A stretch of 64,000 bases of DNA from Myxococcus landrumus (GTDB lineage: Bacteria > Myxococcota > Myxococcia > Myxococcales > Myxococcaceae), in NCBI RefSeq assembly GCF_017301635.1, contig NZ_CP071091.1, positions 525,001 through 589,000 of the forward strand, in the 5' to 3' direction. Shown piece by piece: positions 1 to 9,440 of this stretch (its first letter is position 1; the number at the start of each line of letters is the position of its first letter). The translations under genes were made by a program, and so were the position numbers. The notes beneath the pieces were generated by a model. That model searched no databases, was not told where the DNA came from, and worked only from the letters and a program-made list of their open reading frames with translations.

Positions 1-868
1 GCGTGTTGAACAGACGCGTCAGGTCGTCGATGTACGCCAGGTCCTCCACCGCCGCGAACCGGCCCAGGTTGCGCAGCGCCAGGGCCCAGTTGCGCACCAG
101 GTAGCCGGCGGCCTCGGCGGCCCCGTCGGCGGTCTGCGGCTTCGCGTAGAAGAGCACCGCGTGGCCCAGCACCGAGTCGCCCTCCACGGCGGGGAAGGTG
201 AGGATGCGCTCGAAGGGCACGTCCAGCACGTCCAGCTCGCGAGGCGCCCGCGCATCCATGAGCTGGTCGCGCAGCCACGCCACCACCGTGTCCTCGGTGC
301 CGACGGGGAGTCCTCGCGTGCCCTGGGCGCGCAGGCCCAGGTTCGTGTCTCGCTCCAGGAGCACGATGGCGCCCGCGGCGGCCATGGACTCCAGCGCGCT
401 CGTGGTGGCCGTGGCCAGCTTCTCGCGGTCCAGCGTGGTGGCCAGTCGCTGTCCGGCCTCCAGCAGCGCGACATGACGGCGCAGCGAGGCGTTCTCCTGA
501 AGCAGGTCTCGCGTGGTGAGCGCGCGCCGCACCGCGTGCTGGAGCGCCTCCGGGGCCACGGGCTTGACCAGATACTCCGCCGCGCCGCTCTTGATGGCGC
601 GCACCGCGGGGTCCACCTTGTCCAGCGCGGTGATGACCACGACCTCCACGCCAGGGTGCCGCTCCCGCACGTGCCGGAGGACTTCCATGCCGTCGCCGCC
701 AGGAAGGATGAGGTCCGTCACCACCGCATCGAAGCGGTCCGCCGCGAGCGCCTGCCGAGCGTCCTGCAGCGTGCCCACCGCGGTGACGGTGTGGCCCACG
801 CCCGTGAGGTAGTCGCCGTAGAGGGTGCGGGCGATCTTTTCGTCGTCGACGAGGAGGATGCGCGCCAT
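1..868 (-). CDS. Response regulator with REC, GAF-like and GGDEF domains (3' part outside window)
   Basis: Likely a diguanylate cyclase response regulator. The N-terminus reads MARILLVDDEK, the usual start of a receiver domain. The phospho-acceptor Asp lies in VVTDLILPGGDG and the conserved Lys in YLVKPV. A linker helix (DLLQENASLRRHV) leads to a GAF-like region of about 130 residues. The last visible residues, YIDDLTRLFNT, are the typical opening of a GGDEF domain, so the catalytic part lies beyond the left edge and its activity cannot be judged. The gene reads without a stop to base 1 (289 codons seen). An alternative ATG lies 9 bases upstream at 877; 868 fits the family start better. It diverges from the CheW-like gene, with about 50 bases between starts. 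The linkage to romR suggests a role in motility or c-di-GMP signalling, which is inference. Confidence 0.85.
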   Translation of the reverse strand, partial: MARILLVDDEKIARTLYGDYLTGVGHTVTAVGTLQDARQALAADRFDAVVTDLILPGGDGMEVLRHVRERHPGVEVVVITALDKVDPAVRAIKSGAAEYLVKPVAPEALQHAVRRALTTRDLLQENASLRRHVALLEAGQRLATTLDREKLATATTSALESMAAAGAIVLLERDTNLGLRAQGTRGLPVGTEDTVVAWLRDQLMDARAPRELDVLDVPFERILTFPAVEGDSVLGHAVLFYAKPQTADGAAEAAGYLVRNWALALRNLGRFAAVEDLAYIDDLTRLFNT

Positions 869-919
869 CTCCCGCATGGCTTAGCACCATCCAACGGAAC
901 GCTGCTAGGGTCGCCCCCC

Positions 920-1735
920 GTGTCGCCCTTTGAAAGCGGTCGCCGACTCTGCTTGCTCGTGGAAGCCGGGGAGACCCACTACGCCGTTGAAGCCACGTCT
1001 GTCATGGAAGTGGCAATGCCCGGTGCCCACGGGAGCAGCCTGCGAGGCGTGCTCGAAGTGAAGGACCTGTCGGCGCTCCTCGGCGGTGCTCCGGAGCCTG
1101 AAGCGGGGATGGTGGTGGTGCTGGATGTGAGCCCCACGCTGGCGGTGAGGGTGCGCTCGGTGGTGGAGGTGGCGGACGTCGCGCGCGCGCCGTTCTTCCT
1201 GCTGCCTCCGGGGCTGGCGGACTCGCTGGCGCCGCTGAGCCGGGGCGCGGTGCTGCACAAGGAGCGGCTGTACCTGGAGCTCATCGCGGAGGCGCTGCCG
1301 CATCGGGTGGGGCCTCGCGCGGCGCCTGCACCCCCGCGCCCCGTGCACTGGGCCGAGTCCGTGCCCGAGCGGGCGCTCGTCTTCGAGTCGCAGGGGCGAC
1401 TGTTCGGTGTCCCCCTGGCCTTCGTGTCCCAGGTGGTGGCTCGGGGGGATGCCTTCAGCGTCCTGCCCGTGCAGAGCGGACCGGTGGCGGGTATCTTTCC
1501 CCATGCCCAGGTCCTGTGGCCCATCTGCTCCGTCCCCGCCCTCCTGGGTGCGCCCGCCGTGGCGGAGCCCTTCTTCCTCCTGGCGGAGCTGGCGGGGCGG
1601 AACGTGGGGCTGACGGCCACGCGGGTGCTTGGCGTCCTCCAACGCTTCGAACCGGACAAGACGGCCGGTACCTTTCGTGTCCCCGGCCTGGCGGAGCCTG
1701 TGCTGTTCCTGGACCTGCAGCGCATGTTTTCTTGA
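920..1735 (+). CDS. Protein with two tandem CheW-like domains
   Basis: A 271-residue protein from a GTG start; no ATG lies in frame near the domain start, and AGGG about 12 bases upstream is a weak ribosome site. Residues 8-130 and 150-265 each look like a CheW fold. The first begins RRLCLLVEAGETHYAVE and the second RALVFESQGRLFGVPL, and each has the hydrophobic-strand pattern of CheW scaffold domains. There is no histidine kinase or receiver part. CheW proteins couple receptors to CheA kinases. A double CheW beside a diguanylate-cyclase-type regulator and romR suggests a scaffold in a chemosensory or polarity pathway, but I see no cheA or receptor gene in the window. The sequence is divergent, so the domain call rests on pattern, not on signature residues. 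Confidence 0.7.
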   Translation: MSPFESGRRLCLLVEAGETHYAVEATSVMEVAMPGAHGSSLRGVLEVKDLSALLGGAPEPEAGMVVVLDVSPTLAVRVRSVVEVADVARAPFFLLPPGLADSLAPLSRGAVLHKERLYLELIAEALPHRVGPRAAPAPPRPVHWAESVPERALVFESQGRLFGVPLAFVSQVVARGDAFSVLPVQSGPVAGIFPHAQVLWPICSVPALLGAPAVAEPFFLLAELAGRNVGLTATRVLGVLQRFEPDKTAGTFRVPGLAEPVLFLDLQRMFS

Positions 1736-1853
1736 TCGTCCAGGAGCGCGAACCGTAAGCTGCCAGGCTTGATAACGTGTCGTGAGGTAGGTTTTCACGA
1801 CCGGTTTCTTCAACGAATTCAGGGGGGTCCACGCTCCCCGAGGCCCGATACCG

Positions 1854-3134
1854 ATGCCCAAGAATCTGCTGGTCGCCGATGACTCGCTCACCATCCGCAA
1901 GGTGATCGGCATGATCTTCGCGACCGAGGACTTTCAGGTGACCGCGGTGGACAACGGGCTGGACGCCATCTCGCGCTGCCGCGAGCTGCGCCCGGACGTC
2001 GTCCTGGCCGACGTGATGATGCCGGGCAAGAGCGGCTACGAGGTCTGCGAGGCGCTCAAGAGCGACCCGGCCACCCAGGCCATCCCGGTGATGCTGTTGG
2101 CGGGCACCTTCGAGGCCTTCGACGAGAACCGCGCCCGCGCCGCTCGCGCCGATGACCACATCACCAAGCCCTTCGAGAGCCAGGTCCTGCTGGACAAGGT
2201 GAAGGCACTGGTCGGTCAGAAGTCCAACACGCTGCCGGCTTCCATCGCCACGCAGGTGATTCGTCCCGCCGCGACGCCCGCCGTCGCTCCTGCTCCCCAG
2301 CCGGCTCCCGTCGCGGCGCCCATGGCCGCTCGTCCGGGTGTGCCGCAGGCGCCGGGTGCGCGTCCTCCTGGGGCGGGGATGCCGCCTCCGGGCGCGGGTG
2401 CGCCGCGTCCTCCGGGACCGGGCATGCCGCCGGGCATGGCGCGTCCCCCCGGGCCGGGCATGCCGCCTCCGGGTGCCGGTGCGCCGCGTCCTCCGGGACC
2501 GGGCATGCCGCCGGGTGCGCGTCCTCCGGGGCCGGGAATGCCGCCTCCGGGCGCGGGTGCGCCGCGTCCTCCGGGACCGGGCATGCCGCCGGGCATGGCG
2601 CGTCCGGGTGTTCCGCCTCCGCCGGGGGCTCCGGCTCCGGGCATGCGTCCGGGGATGCCCCCGGGTCCTGGGGCTCCGGGGATGGTGGCGCGTCCGGGTG
2701 CTCCCGCGCCGGGAGTGCCGGGGGGATTGCCCCGTCCGCCGGGCGCCACGCCGCTTCCTCCCATGCCGGCCGCCGCGCCGCAGCCCGCGGCCCGGGCAAG
2801 GGACCCGTTCGGTCTGGGGGCTCCGGCCGGACAGTCCGCCGCGGTGGCCGCCCAGCCGGCCATCAGCATCGAGGACTCGCTGCCGGACACGAGCGGCGCG
2901 GAGGAGATCTCCCTCGACATCGGTGGGCCGTCGGTCCCCGTATCGAAGCCCGCTTCGCCCGCGGGTCGTCCGGTATCCGCGGACGGGGGCGAGGCCCTCT
3001 TGCGCGAGGCGCTGTCGAAGGCCTCCCGCGAAGTCATCGAGAAGATTGCCTGGGAGGTCGTACCGCAGCTCGCGGAGACCATCATCCGTGAGGAGCTCGA
3101 GCGGCTCATCAAGGACCGAGAGACCCAGCACTGA
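1854..3134 (+). CDS. romR: RomR-like polarity response regulator
   Basis: 426 residues in three parts. Residues 1-120 are a receiver domain (VADDSLTIRK, phospho-Asp D53 in VVLADVMMPG, Lys in ITKPFES). Residues about 135-325 are a Pro/Gly/Ala-rich linker with near-perfect repeats of GMPPPGAGAPRPPGP. The last 55 residues are an acidic helical tail (REVIEKIAWEVVPQLAETI). This architecture, the length near 420 residues and D53 match RomR of Myxococcus xanthus, a polar protein that recruits the small GTPase MglA and, with MglB, sets gliding and pilus polarity. The receiver, linker and tail match the family; that it is the orthologue is inference supported by the tail. About 118 bases separate it from the CheW-like gene, enough for its own promoter. 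valS follows after 74 bases. Confidence 0.8.
   Translation: MPKNLLVADDSLTIRKVIGMIFATEDFQVTAVDNGLDAISRCRELRPDVVLADVMMPGKSGYEVCEALKSDPATQAIPVMLLAGTFEAFDENRARAARADDHITKPFESQVLLDKVKALVGQKSNTLPASIATQVIRPAATPAVAPAPQPAPVAAPMAARPGVPQAPGARPPGAGMPPPGAGAPRPPGPGMPPGMARPPGPGMPPPGAGAPRPPGPGMPPGARPPGPGMPPPGAGAPRPPGPGMPPGMARPGVPPPPGAPAPGMRPGMPPGPGAPGMVARPGAPAPGVPGGLPRPPGATPLPPMPAAAPQPAARARDPFGLGAPAGQSAAVAAQPAISIEDSLPDTSGAEEISLDIGGPSVPVSKPASPAGRPVSADGGEALLREALSKASREVIEKIAWEVVPQLAETIIREELERLIKDRETQH
2379..2620 (+). repeat. Repeats of 78-81 bp in the romR linker
   Basis: Three consecutive copies start at the ATGCCGCCTCCG motif at 2379, 2460 and 2538 (spacings 81 and 78 bases). Each encodes about 26 residues of the type GMPPPGAGAPRPPGPGMPPG. 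The repeats are nearly identical at base level, so the linker length is likely to vary between strains by slippage. Confidence 0.85.
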
Positions 3135-3208
3135 GGCGAACTTCGTGTTCGCCGTAACCTCCTGAACTTCCGCCGGCCCCAACAAGGGGCTGGCCCGTCC
3201 CGTCCTCA

Positions 3209-6200
3209 ATGACTGATACGACCGAACTGTCCAAGGCCTACGAGCCCACCGAGGTCGAGGCGCGTCGCTATGCCTTCTGGCTGGAGCGTGGCTATTTCCG
3301 CGCCGAAGCGACCTCCGACAAACCCGCGTTCTCCATCGTCCTGCCCCCGCCCAACGTGACGGGCAGCCTGCACATCGGCCACGCACTCACCGCCACCATC
3401 CAGGACATCCTCACGCGCTGGAAGCGGATGAGCGGATTCAACGCTCTCTGGCTCCCCGGCACGGACCACGCCGGCATCGCCACGCAGATGGTGGTGGAGA
3501 AGGAGCTGAAGAAGTCCGAGGGCAAGAGCCGCCACGACCTGGGGCGCGAGGCGTTCCTCCAGCGTGTCTGGGAATGGAAGGGCAAGTACGGCGCCCGCAT
3601 CGGCGAGCAGCACCGCTTCCTGGGGGCGTCGCTCGACTGGAGCCGTGAGCGCTTCACCATGGACGAGCAGTCGTCCGCCGCGGTGCGAGAGGTCTTCGTC
3701 CGGCTGTACGAAGAGGGCCTGATGTACCGGGCCCAGAAGCTCATCAACTGGTGCCCCTCCTGCCGCACGGCGCTGAGCGACCTGGAGGTCGAGCACGAGG
3801 AGAAGGCCGGCACCATCTGGCACATCCGCTATCCCATCAAGGACAGCGACCGCTCGCTCACCGTGGCGACGACGCGCCCGGAGACGCTGCTGGGCGACAC
3901 CGCGGTGGCCATCCACCCCGACGACGAGCGCTACCAGGGGCTCGTGGGCAAGCTCGTGGTGTTGCCGCTGTCGGGCCGTGAGATTCCCGTCATCGCGGAC
4001 GCGGAACTGGTGGACCCGAAGTTCGGCACGGGCGTGGTGAAGGTGACGCCCGCGCACGACTTCAACGACTACCAGACGGGGCTTCGGCACAAGCTGCCGA
4101 TGCTGACCATCCTGGACGACTCGGCGCGGATGACGAAGGACACCGGCAAGTACGCCGGCATGGACCGCTTCGAGGCGCGCAAGGCGGTGCTCGCGGACCT
4201 CCAGGAGCAGGGGCTCCTGGAGAAGGAGGAGCCGCACAAGCTGAACGTGGGCACGTGCCAGCGCTGCACCACGGTGGTGGAACCTCGGCTGTCTCCGCAG
4301 TGGTTCGTGAAGATCGAGCCGCTGGCGCGTCCGGCGATTGAAGCGGTGGAGCAGGGCCGCACGAAGTTCGTCCCCGAGTCGTGGACGCAGACGTACTTCC
4401 ACTGGATGCGCAACATCCACGACTGGTGTGTGAGCCGCCAGCTGTGGTGGGGCCACCAGATTCCCGCGTACTACTGCACGTCCTGCAGCCCTCGGTTGGG
4501 GGATGACACGGACCTGCCGCTGGATGCCCCGACGGTGAAGGTGGGTGGCGTGGACTTCGCTCGCGCGGAGCCCATCGTCGCGCGCACCGCGCCCGAGGCG
4601 TGTGCGAAGTGCGGCGGCAAGAGCTTCATCCAGGACCCGGACGTTCTGGACACGTGGTTCTCGTCCGCGCTCTGGCCGTTCTCCACGCTGGGCTGGCCCC
4701 GCGACACGGCGGAGCTGAAGACCTTCTACCCGACGTCCGTCATGGAGACGGGCCATGACATCATCTTCTTCTGGGTCGCCCGGATGATGATGATGGGCCT
4801 GCACTTCATGGGGGATGTGCCCTTCCACACCGTCTACCTGCACGCGATGGTGCGAGACGAGAAGGGCGAGAAGATGTCCAAGACGAAGGGGAACGTCATC
4901 GACCCCTTGGACGTCATCCTCGGCGCGAAGCCCGAGCAGCTCAACGCGACGCTGAAGAACAAGTTCCCGCAGGGCATGCCCGCCTTCGGCGCGGACGCGC
5001 TGCGCTTCACGCTGGCGTCGCTCACGCAGCAGGGCCGCGACATCAAGCTGTCGATGGACCGGCTCGCTGGTTACAAGGCGTTCTGCAACAAGCTCTGGAA
5101 CGCGAGCCGCTTCGCCCTGATGAACATGGGCGAGTTCCAGTACGACGGGCGCTCGCCCAAGGAGCTGTCGCTCACGCTGGCGGACCGGTGGATTCTCTCC
5201 CGGCTCCAGCGCGCGACGCGGGATGCCCAGGCGTCGCTGGAGACGTACAGCTTCGCGGAGGCCGCCTCCACGCTGTACCAGTTCCTCTGGGCGGAGCTCT
5301 GCGACTGGTACATCGAGCTGGCCAAGCCCGCGCTCTACGGCGACGACCCGGCGGCGAAGGACACCACGCGCGCGGTGCTGGTGTACGCGCTGGACCGCGT
5401 GCTGCGGCTGATGCACCCGTTCATGCCCTTCATCACCGAGGAGATCTGGCAGAAGCTGCCAATGTCCCGGCCGACGGAGAGCATCATGATTGCTTCGTAC
5501 CCGGAGCCGGACCTGGCGCTCCTGGACGAGGCGGCCGAGTCCGAGATGGCGCCGGTCATCGCGGCCATCGAGGGCCTGCGCACCATCCGTGGCGAGAGCA
5601 ACCTGTCGCCCGCGACGAAGCTGAAGGCGGTGGTGCAGAGCCCGGACGCTCGCACGCGGGAGCTCCTGGAGCGCTGGCGGGGATACCTGCTGCCGCTCGC
5701 GGGGCTGTCCGAGGTGCAGGTGGGGCCGCCGGGAGCGAAGCCTCCGCAGGCCGCCGCGTTCGTGGCGACGAACCTGGAGATCTACGTTCCGCTGGCGGGT
5801 CTCATCGACCTGGACGCGGAGCGGGACCGGTTGCGCAAGGAGATTGCTCGCGCCGAGCAGGAAGCGGCCAGCGTGCTGCGCAAGCTGGAGAACCCCAACT
5901 TCGTGGCCAAGGCTCCGCCCGACGTGGTGGAGAAGGATCGCGCTCGTGTGGCGGAGTTGAAGGAGCGCAAGGCCAAGCTCGAAGATCACCTGCAGCGGAT
6001 CGCCCCGGAGCCCTCCATGTCCGAGAACCTGCCGTCCGAGAGCAGCACGTCCACCGAGGAGAGTGTCTCCCCCTCCGAACCGGCCCAGGTGAAGGTCGCC
6101 CCGACGAAGGCAGAAAAGGGCGGCGTTGACCTGGGCCAGGAACTGAAGGGCGAGATGGGAGACACGGCGCGCGTGCCCGAGGAGGATCCTCAGGTCCATG

Positions 6201-6955
6201 CCGCGCTCGAGAAGCTGCGGGAGGGGACGAAGGAAGGTCTGTCTCCGACCGACCACCATGACTTGGGCGTGGCGTACATGAGCATGGGGCTCGTGGACGA
6301 CGCGATGCGCGAGTTCGGCAAGGCGAAGGAAGGCGGCGACGTCCGCGAGGCCCCCGCCGAGATTGCTGAACCGTCCAAGGCCGAGCGTCCCGCGAAGAAG
6401 AAGGCGAAGCCGGTGGTGGCCGAGTCGGCGCAGGCCGAGACGGCCGCCCCGGTGACGAAGGCTCCGGCGAAGAAGGCTTCCGCCGCGAAGCCCAAGGCGG
6501 GTGCCACCGAGCGGACCGCGGCTGTCGTCGCCGAGCCCCCCGCGAAGGTGAAGGCCGCGAAGTCGGGTGCTGGCTCGAAGTCGGGTGCCACGGCTGCCGC
6601 GAAGAAGGGCACGAAGGCGGGTGCCACGAGCGTCACGAAGAAGGACGCCAAGGCGGGTGGCAAGGCTTCGGCGAAGAAGGCCACGAAGGCGGGTGGCAAG
6701 GCTTCGGCGAAGCAGGCCGCGAAGTCGGGTGGCAAGGCTTCGGCGAAGAAGGCCGCGAAGGCCGGTGGCAAGGCCTCCAGCGGGAAGGCGGTTGCGAAGA
6801 AGGCCGGTGCCAAGGGCACGGCGAAGAAGGCACCCGTGAAGACGGGCAAGAAGGCTGGGGGCAAGGCTCCCGCGAAGAAGGTCTCCGCTCGGAAGGCGGC
6901 GGCGAAGAAGGTCACCCGGGCGAAGCCCTCGGCACGGGCGAAGGCCCGGCGGTAG
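3209..6955 (+). CDS. valS: Valyl-tRNA synthetase with TPR-like and Lys/Ala-rich C-terminal extension
   Basis: Residues 1-935 are a complete class I valyl-tRNA synthetase, which charges tRNA-Val with valine. The HIGH motif is at 55-58 (GSLHIGHAL), KMSKT at 555-559 and the C-terminal coiled-coil arm at about 860-935. Bacterial ValS normally stops near that arm (roughly 880-950 residues). Here the frame continues without a stop for about 310 more residues. First comes an acidic linker from [10 protein letters not shown] (near 936), then one TPR-like helix pair (about 1016-1039, [19 protein letters not shown]). The last 190 residues are Ala/Lys-rich and histone H1-like, with a 12-residue repeat ([12 protein letters not shown]). 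The tail should be strongly basic and bind nucleic acid. An internal start at the MSEN methionine is possible but has no clear ribosome site. nadC follows after 11 bases, probably in the same transcript. Confidence 0.95.
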   Translation: MTDTTELSKAYEPTEVEARRYAFWLERGYFRAEATSDKPAFSIVLPPPNVTGSLHIGHALTATIQDILTRWKRMSGFNALWLPGTDHAGIATQMVVEKELKKSEGKSRHDLGREAFLQRVWEWKGKYGARIGEQHRFLGASLDWSRERFTMDEQSSAAVREVFVRLYEEGLMYRAQKLINWCPSCRTALSDLEVEHEEKAGTIWHIRYPIKDSDRSLTVATTRPETLLGDTAVAIHPDDERYQGLVGKLVVLPLSGREIPVIADAELVDPKFGTGVVKVTPAHDFNDYQTGLRHKLPMLTILDDSARMTKDTGKYAGMDRFEARKAVLADLQEQGLLEKEEPHKLNVGTCQRCTTVVEPRLSPQWFVKIEPLARPAIEAVEQGRTKFVPESWTQTYFHWMRNIHDWCVSRQLWWGHQIPAYYCTSCSPRLGDDTDLPLDAPTVKVGGVDFARAEPIVARTAPEACAKCGGKSFIQDPDVLDTWFSSALWPFSTLGWPRDTAELKTFYPTSVMETGHDIIFFWVARMMMMGLHFMGDVPFHTVYLHAMVRDEKGEKMSKTKGNVIDPLDVILGAKPEQLNATLKNKFPQGMPAFGADALRFTLASLTQQGRDIKLSMDRLAGYKAFCNKLWNASRFALMNMGEFQYDGRSPKELSLTLADRWILSRLQRATRDAQASLETYSFAEAASTLYQFLWAELCDWYIELAKPALYGDDPAAKDTTRAVLVYALDRVLRLMHPFMPFITEEIWQKLPMSRPTESIMIASYPEPDLALLDEAAESEMAPVIAAIEGLRTIRGESNLSPATKLKAVVQSPDARTRELLERWRGYLLPLAGLSEVQVGPPGAKPPQAAAFVATNLEIYVPLAGLIDLDAERDRLRKEIARAEQEAASVLRKLENPNFVAKAPPDVVEKDRARVAELKERKAKLEDHLQRIAPEPSMSENLPSESSTSTEESVSPSEPAQVKVAPTKAEKGGVDLGQELKGEMGDTARVPEEDPQVHAALEKLREGTKEGLSPTDHHDLGVAYMSMGLVDDAMREFGKAKEGGDVREAPAEIAEPSKAERPAKKKAKPVVAESAQAETAAPVTKAPAKKASAAKPKAGATERTAAVVAEPPAKVKAAKSGAGSKSGATAAAKKGTKAGATSVTKKDAKAGGKASAKKATKAGGKASAKQAAKSGGKASAKKAAKAGGKASSGKAVAKKAGAKGTAKKAPVKTGKKAGGKAPAKKVSARKAAAKKVTRAKPSARAKARR
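6650..6793 (+). repeat. 36-bp tandem repeat in the basic tail of valS
   Basis: Four copies begin at 6650, 6686, 6722 and 6758 with an exact 36-base period. Each encodes a 12-residue unit close to [12 protein letters not shown]. The high base identity between copies suggests recent expansion. Confidence 0.85.
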
Positions 6956-6966
6956 CAGGAGGAGAC

Positions 6967-7845
6967 GTGCAGCAGGATTACCTTGATCGACTCATCGACC
7001 TCGCCCTCGACGAAGACCTGGGGGCGGCGGGAGATGTCACCTCGCAGGCCCTCATTCCGCCTGACGCGGAGGGCAGCGCGGAGTTGGTCGCCAAGGAGCA
7101 GTTGGTCCTCGCGGGGCTCGACGCCTTCATCCGGGTCTTCCACAAGGTCGACCCGGATGTCGAAGTGGAGCTGCTTCGCCAGGACGGCCAGGAGGTCAAG
7201 CCGAAGGTCGTGGCCGCCCGGTGTCATGGGCGGCTGCGCTCCCTGCTCGCGGCTGAGCGCACCGCGCTCAACCTCGTTCAGCGCGCCGCCGGCATCGCCA
7301 CGCTGGCTCAGCAGGCGATGACGTCGGTGCGCGGTTCGAAGATGCAGGTCCTCGACACGCGCAAGACGCCCCCGGGCATGCGCGTGCTCGCCAAGGACGC
7401 GGTCCGCATGGGCGGTGCCACCAATCACCGCTTCGGCCTCTTCGATGGTGTCCTCATCAAGGACAACCACATCGCGGCCGTCGGAGGCTCCATCAGCGAG
7501 GCGCTTCGTCGCGCCAAGGCGAATGGGCCTCGCCTCTGCAAGATCGAGATCGAGGTCACCAACCTCAAGCAGCTCGCCGAGGCGCTCGAGTGTGGCGCCG
7601 ACGTGGTGATGCTCGACAACATGGACGACGCGCAGATTCGCGAGGCCGTGAAGCTGGCGGCGGGGCGCGTTCCGCTCGAGGTCTCCGGTGGCGTCACGCT
7701 GGACCGGTTGCCCCGGCTCGCGAAGATGGGCGTGGACTTCGTGTCCATGGGCGCGCTGACGCACTCGGCGAGGGCCATGGACCTGTCGCTCGAAATCACT
7801 GGGAAGAAGGCGCGCCGTCCGCGCGCCTCGCCTTCGCAGGGTTAG
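6967..7845 (+). CDS. nadC: Nicotinate-nucleotide pyrophosphorylase (carboxylating)
   Basis: A quinolinate phosphoribosyltransferase of 292 residues, the normal family length. It makes nicotinate mononucleotide from quinolinate and PRPP in de novo NAD synthesis. The family signature is clear: DTRKTPPGMRVLAKDAVRMGG, then NHRFGLFDGVLIKDNH, then the C-terminal TIM-barrel strands IEIEVTN, VVMLDNM and LEVSGGV. The start is a GTG preceded by AGGAGG at good spacing, which decides it. It lies 11 bases after valS and ends convergently 4 bases from the WYL regulator. No nadA or nadB is present in this window. Confidence 0.96.
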   Translation: MQQDYLDRLIDLALDEDLGAAGDVTSQALIPPDAEGSAELVAKEQLVLAGLDAFIRVFHKVDPDVEVELLRQDGQEVKPKVVAARCHGRLRSLLAAERTALNLVQRAAGIATLAQQAMTSVRGSKMQVLDTRKTPPGMRVLAKDAVRMGGATNHRFGLFDGVLIKDNHIAAVGGSISEALRRAKANGPRLCKIEIEVTNLKQLAEALECGADVVMLDNMDDAQIREAVKLAAGRVPLEVSGGVTLDRLPRLAKMGVDFVSMGALTHSARAMDLSLEITGKKARRPRASPSQG

Positions 7846-7849
7846 TGCC

Positions 7850-8572
7850 TCACCTCGGGCCCTCGCTTCTCTGCGCGAGGGCCTGTGCCTTGAGCCCCTC
7901 CATGTCGGGAGTGAAGCGCCGCTCGGGCACGAGCCGGGGCCGGTGGACGCGGTCCATCCGGAACATGCGCGCTGCTTCCTTCTCCACGTCGCGCGCCAGG
8001 ATGTACCAGACCGGGGATTCCACCAGCAGCCCGTGTGGCTCCACGCAGCGGCGGGTGCGCTTGCCGTTCCGGTCCTCGTAGTCGAAGGCGAGGCACACCT
8101 GCTCGCGGAACGCCTGCTCGAAGATGGCGAGCAGCTCCGCGGGAGGCGCGCCCAGCTCCGACAGCACCCGAGGACTCGCGGGGCGGCCCACCACGACGCG
8201 TTGGCAGAGCTCGCGCATGTTCCGTGCGCGCTCTCTCGGCACGCTGGCGAAGAGCTTGTCCAACCCCGAGCGCGCCGCGCTTCCCCAGGGCAGCGAGCTC
8301 CCCGTCGAGGACAGGCTCGCGGCCAGCCACAGCGCGACGACCTCCTCGATGGCCAGGTGGACGGCGGTGACGCCTCTGTCCCGCTCCAGGCGCACACCCC
8401 CGCCGGGGCCCGTATCACTGGCGATGGGCAGGCCCTGCTCGCGCAGCGTGGCGATGTCGCGATGCACCGTGCGGACGCTCACCTCCAACGCAGCGGAGAT
8501 CTCCGCGATGGTGGTGGCCTCGCGCCCCCGCAGGAAGTCCACCAGGCGCATGATTCGGCTGACTCGTGCCAT
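7850..8572 (-). CDS. YafY-type HTH-WYL transcriptional regulator
   Basis: 240 residues. Residues 1-60 are a winged HTH of the DeoR/YafY kind (RIMRLVDFLRGREATTIAEI, then VSVRTVHRDIATL). Residues 130-225 are a WYL domain (LVESPVWYILARDVEKEAARMFRMDRV). WYL domains bind small ligands or nucleic acid and regulate neighbouring genes. The gene diverges from an alpha/beta hydrolase, with starts 84 bases apart, and a tandem CTGACAG repeat lies just upstream of its start. Regulation of the hydrolase and of itself is therefore the simplest inference. The ligand is unknown. Confidence 0.88.
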   Translation of the reverse strand: MARVSRIMRLVDFLRGREATTIAEISAALEVSVRTVHRDIATLREQGLPIASDTGPGGGVRLERDRGVTAVHLAIEEVVALWLAASLSSTGSSLPWGSAARSGLDKLFASVPRERARNMRELCQRVVVGRPASPRVLSELGAPPAELLAIFEQAFREQVCLAFDYEDRNGKRTRRCVEPHGLLVESPVWYILARDVEKEAARMFRMDRVHRPRLVPERRFTPDMEGLKAQALAQRSEGPR

Positions 8573-8575
8573 TTC

Positions 8576-8592
8576 CTGACAGTTTCTGACAG
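8576..8592. promoter_or_regulatory. Candidate operator: direct repeat CTGACAG
   Basis: Two CTGACAG copies at 8576-8582 and 8586-8592 have a 10-base period, one helical turn. They end 4 bases from the WYL regulator start codon and sit in the shared region with the divergent hydrolase. Same-face direct repeats suit a dimeric HTH regulator. The binding itself is inferred. Confidence 0.45.
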
Positions 8593-8656
8593 GGATGGGA
8601 CGTACTCAAGGATTCATGGCGCGGACGGACGCGCCCCTGAACCCGAAGAGGTTGTC

Positions 8657-9418
8657 ATGAAGGGCCCTGCTGGAGAGCTGTTCGTGGATGACGGTGGCGT
8701 GGGTGGTCTTCCGGTGGTGTTCATTCATTCGAGCGCCGGGAGCACGAAGCACTGGGCGGCGCAGCTCGCGCACGTGCGCAAGACGCGTCGGGCCATCGCG
8801 CTGGACCTGCGGGGCCACGGCCAGTCGGCTGTCCCCACATCGGATGAGTCCTCCGTCGAGGACTTCGCGAGCGACGTGGCGGCCGTGGTGGATGGGCTGG
8901 GCCTGGAGCGCTTCGTGCTCGTGGGGCACAGCCTGGGCGGCGCCGTCAGCGTGGCCTACGCGGCGGCGCATCCGTCGCGCGTGGCGGGACTGCTGCTGCT
9001 CGACCCCGCGTCGGACGGGCGTCAGATTCCGGCGGAGCAGGCGCAGGGGCTGATGGCGGTGCTGGCCTCGGAGGCGTGGCTGCAGGTGGTCGAGGAGTTC
9101 TGGGGGCCGATGCTCGCGCCCTCGAAGCCCGAGGTGCGCGAGCAGGTCCTCGGTGGGCTGCGCGCCACCGCCCAGTCCGCGGTCCGCTCCGGTCTGGGCT
9201 CGCTGCTGACGTTCGACCCGGTCGCCGCGCTGCGGAGCTATCCGGGCCCCAAGCTGTCCCTGGTGACGGACTACAACCAGGGGCCGGATGCGTACCAGAA
9301 CCTCACGTCCGAGCTGCCGTCCCAGAAGGTGGAGCCCGTGACGGGCCACTGGGTGCAGCTCGATGCACCCGAGTGGGTGAATGGCGCGCTCGACCGCTTC
9401 CTCGCATCCGTGCGGTGA
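8657..9418 (+). CDS. Alpha/beta-fold hydrolase
   Basis: 253 residues, cytoplasmic, with no signal peptide. The nucleophile elbow GHSLGG (Ser about 96), the oxyanion region VVFIHSSAGSTKHW, an early DLRGHGQS strand and a C-terminal His in EPVTGHWVQLDAP give the alpha/beta hydrolase pattern. The substrate is unknown; the closest general types are haloperoxidase- or esterase-like hydrolases. It starts at an ATG and is divergent from the WYL regulator, which probably controls it. I do not recognise a specific product. Confidence 0.88.
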   Translation: MKGPAGELFVDDGGVGGLPVVFIHSSAGSTKHWAAQLAHVRKTRRAIALDLRGHGQSAVPTSDESSVEDFASDVAAVVDGLGLERFVLVGHSLGGAVSVAYAAAHPSRVAGLLLLDPASDGRQIPAEQAQGLMAVLASEAWLQVVEEFWGPMLAPSKPEVREQVLGGLRATAQSAVRSGLGSLLTFDPVAALRSYPGPKLSLVTDYNQGPDAYQNLTSELPSQKVEPVTGHWVQLDAPEWVNGALDRFLASVR

Positions 9419-9440
9419 GGCGACGCGCGCGGTGAGGTGC

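Noticed and set aside
161-919. Long plus-strand frame leading into the double-CheW gene
   Set aside because: It is the antisense of the REC-GAF-GGDEF gene, whose domain sequence is recognisable; the plus frame reads as low-complexity His/Arg-rich protein.
3206-6259. Minus-strand frame of 1017 residues antisense to valS
   Set aside because: Typical shadow frame of high-GC DNA; valS motifs on the plus strand are complete.
6650-6793. Possible CRISPR-like array
   Set aside because: The 36-bp repeats are contiguous coding repeats without unique spacers.
6190-8418. Minus-strand 742-residue frame over valS tail and nadC
   Set aside because: The Phe/Ala-rich repeat protein is the mirror of the Lys/Ala-rich valS repeat; no start signal and it crosses nadC.
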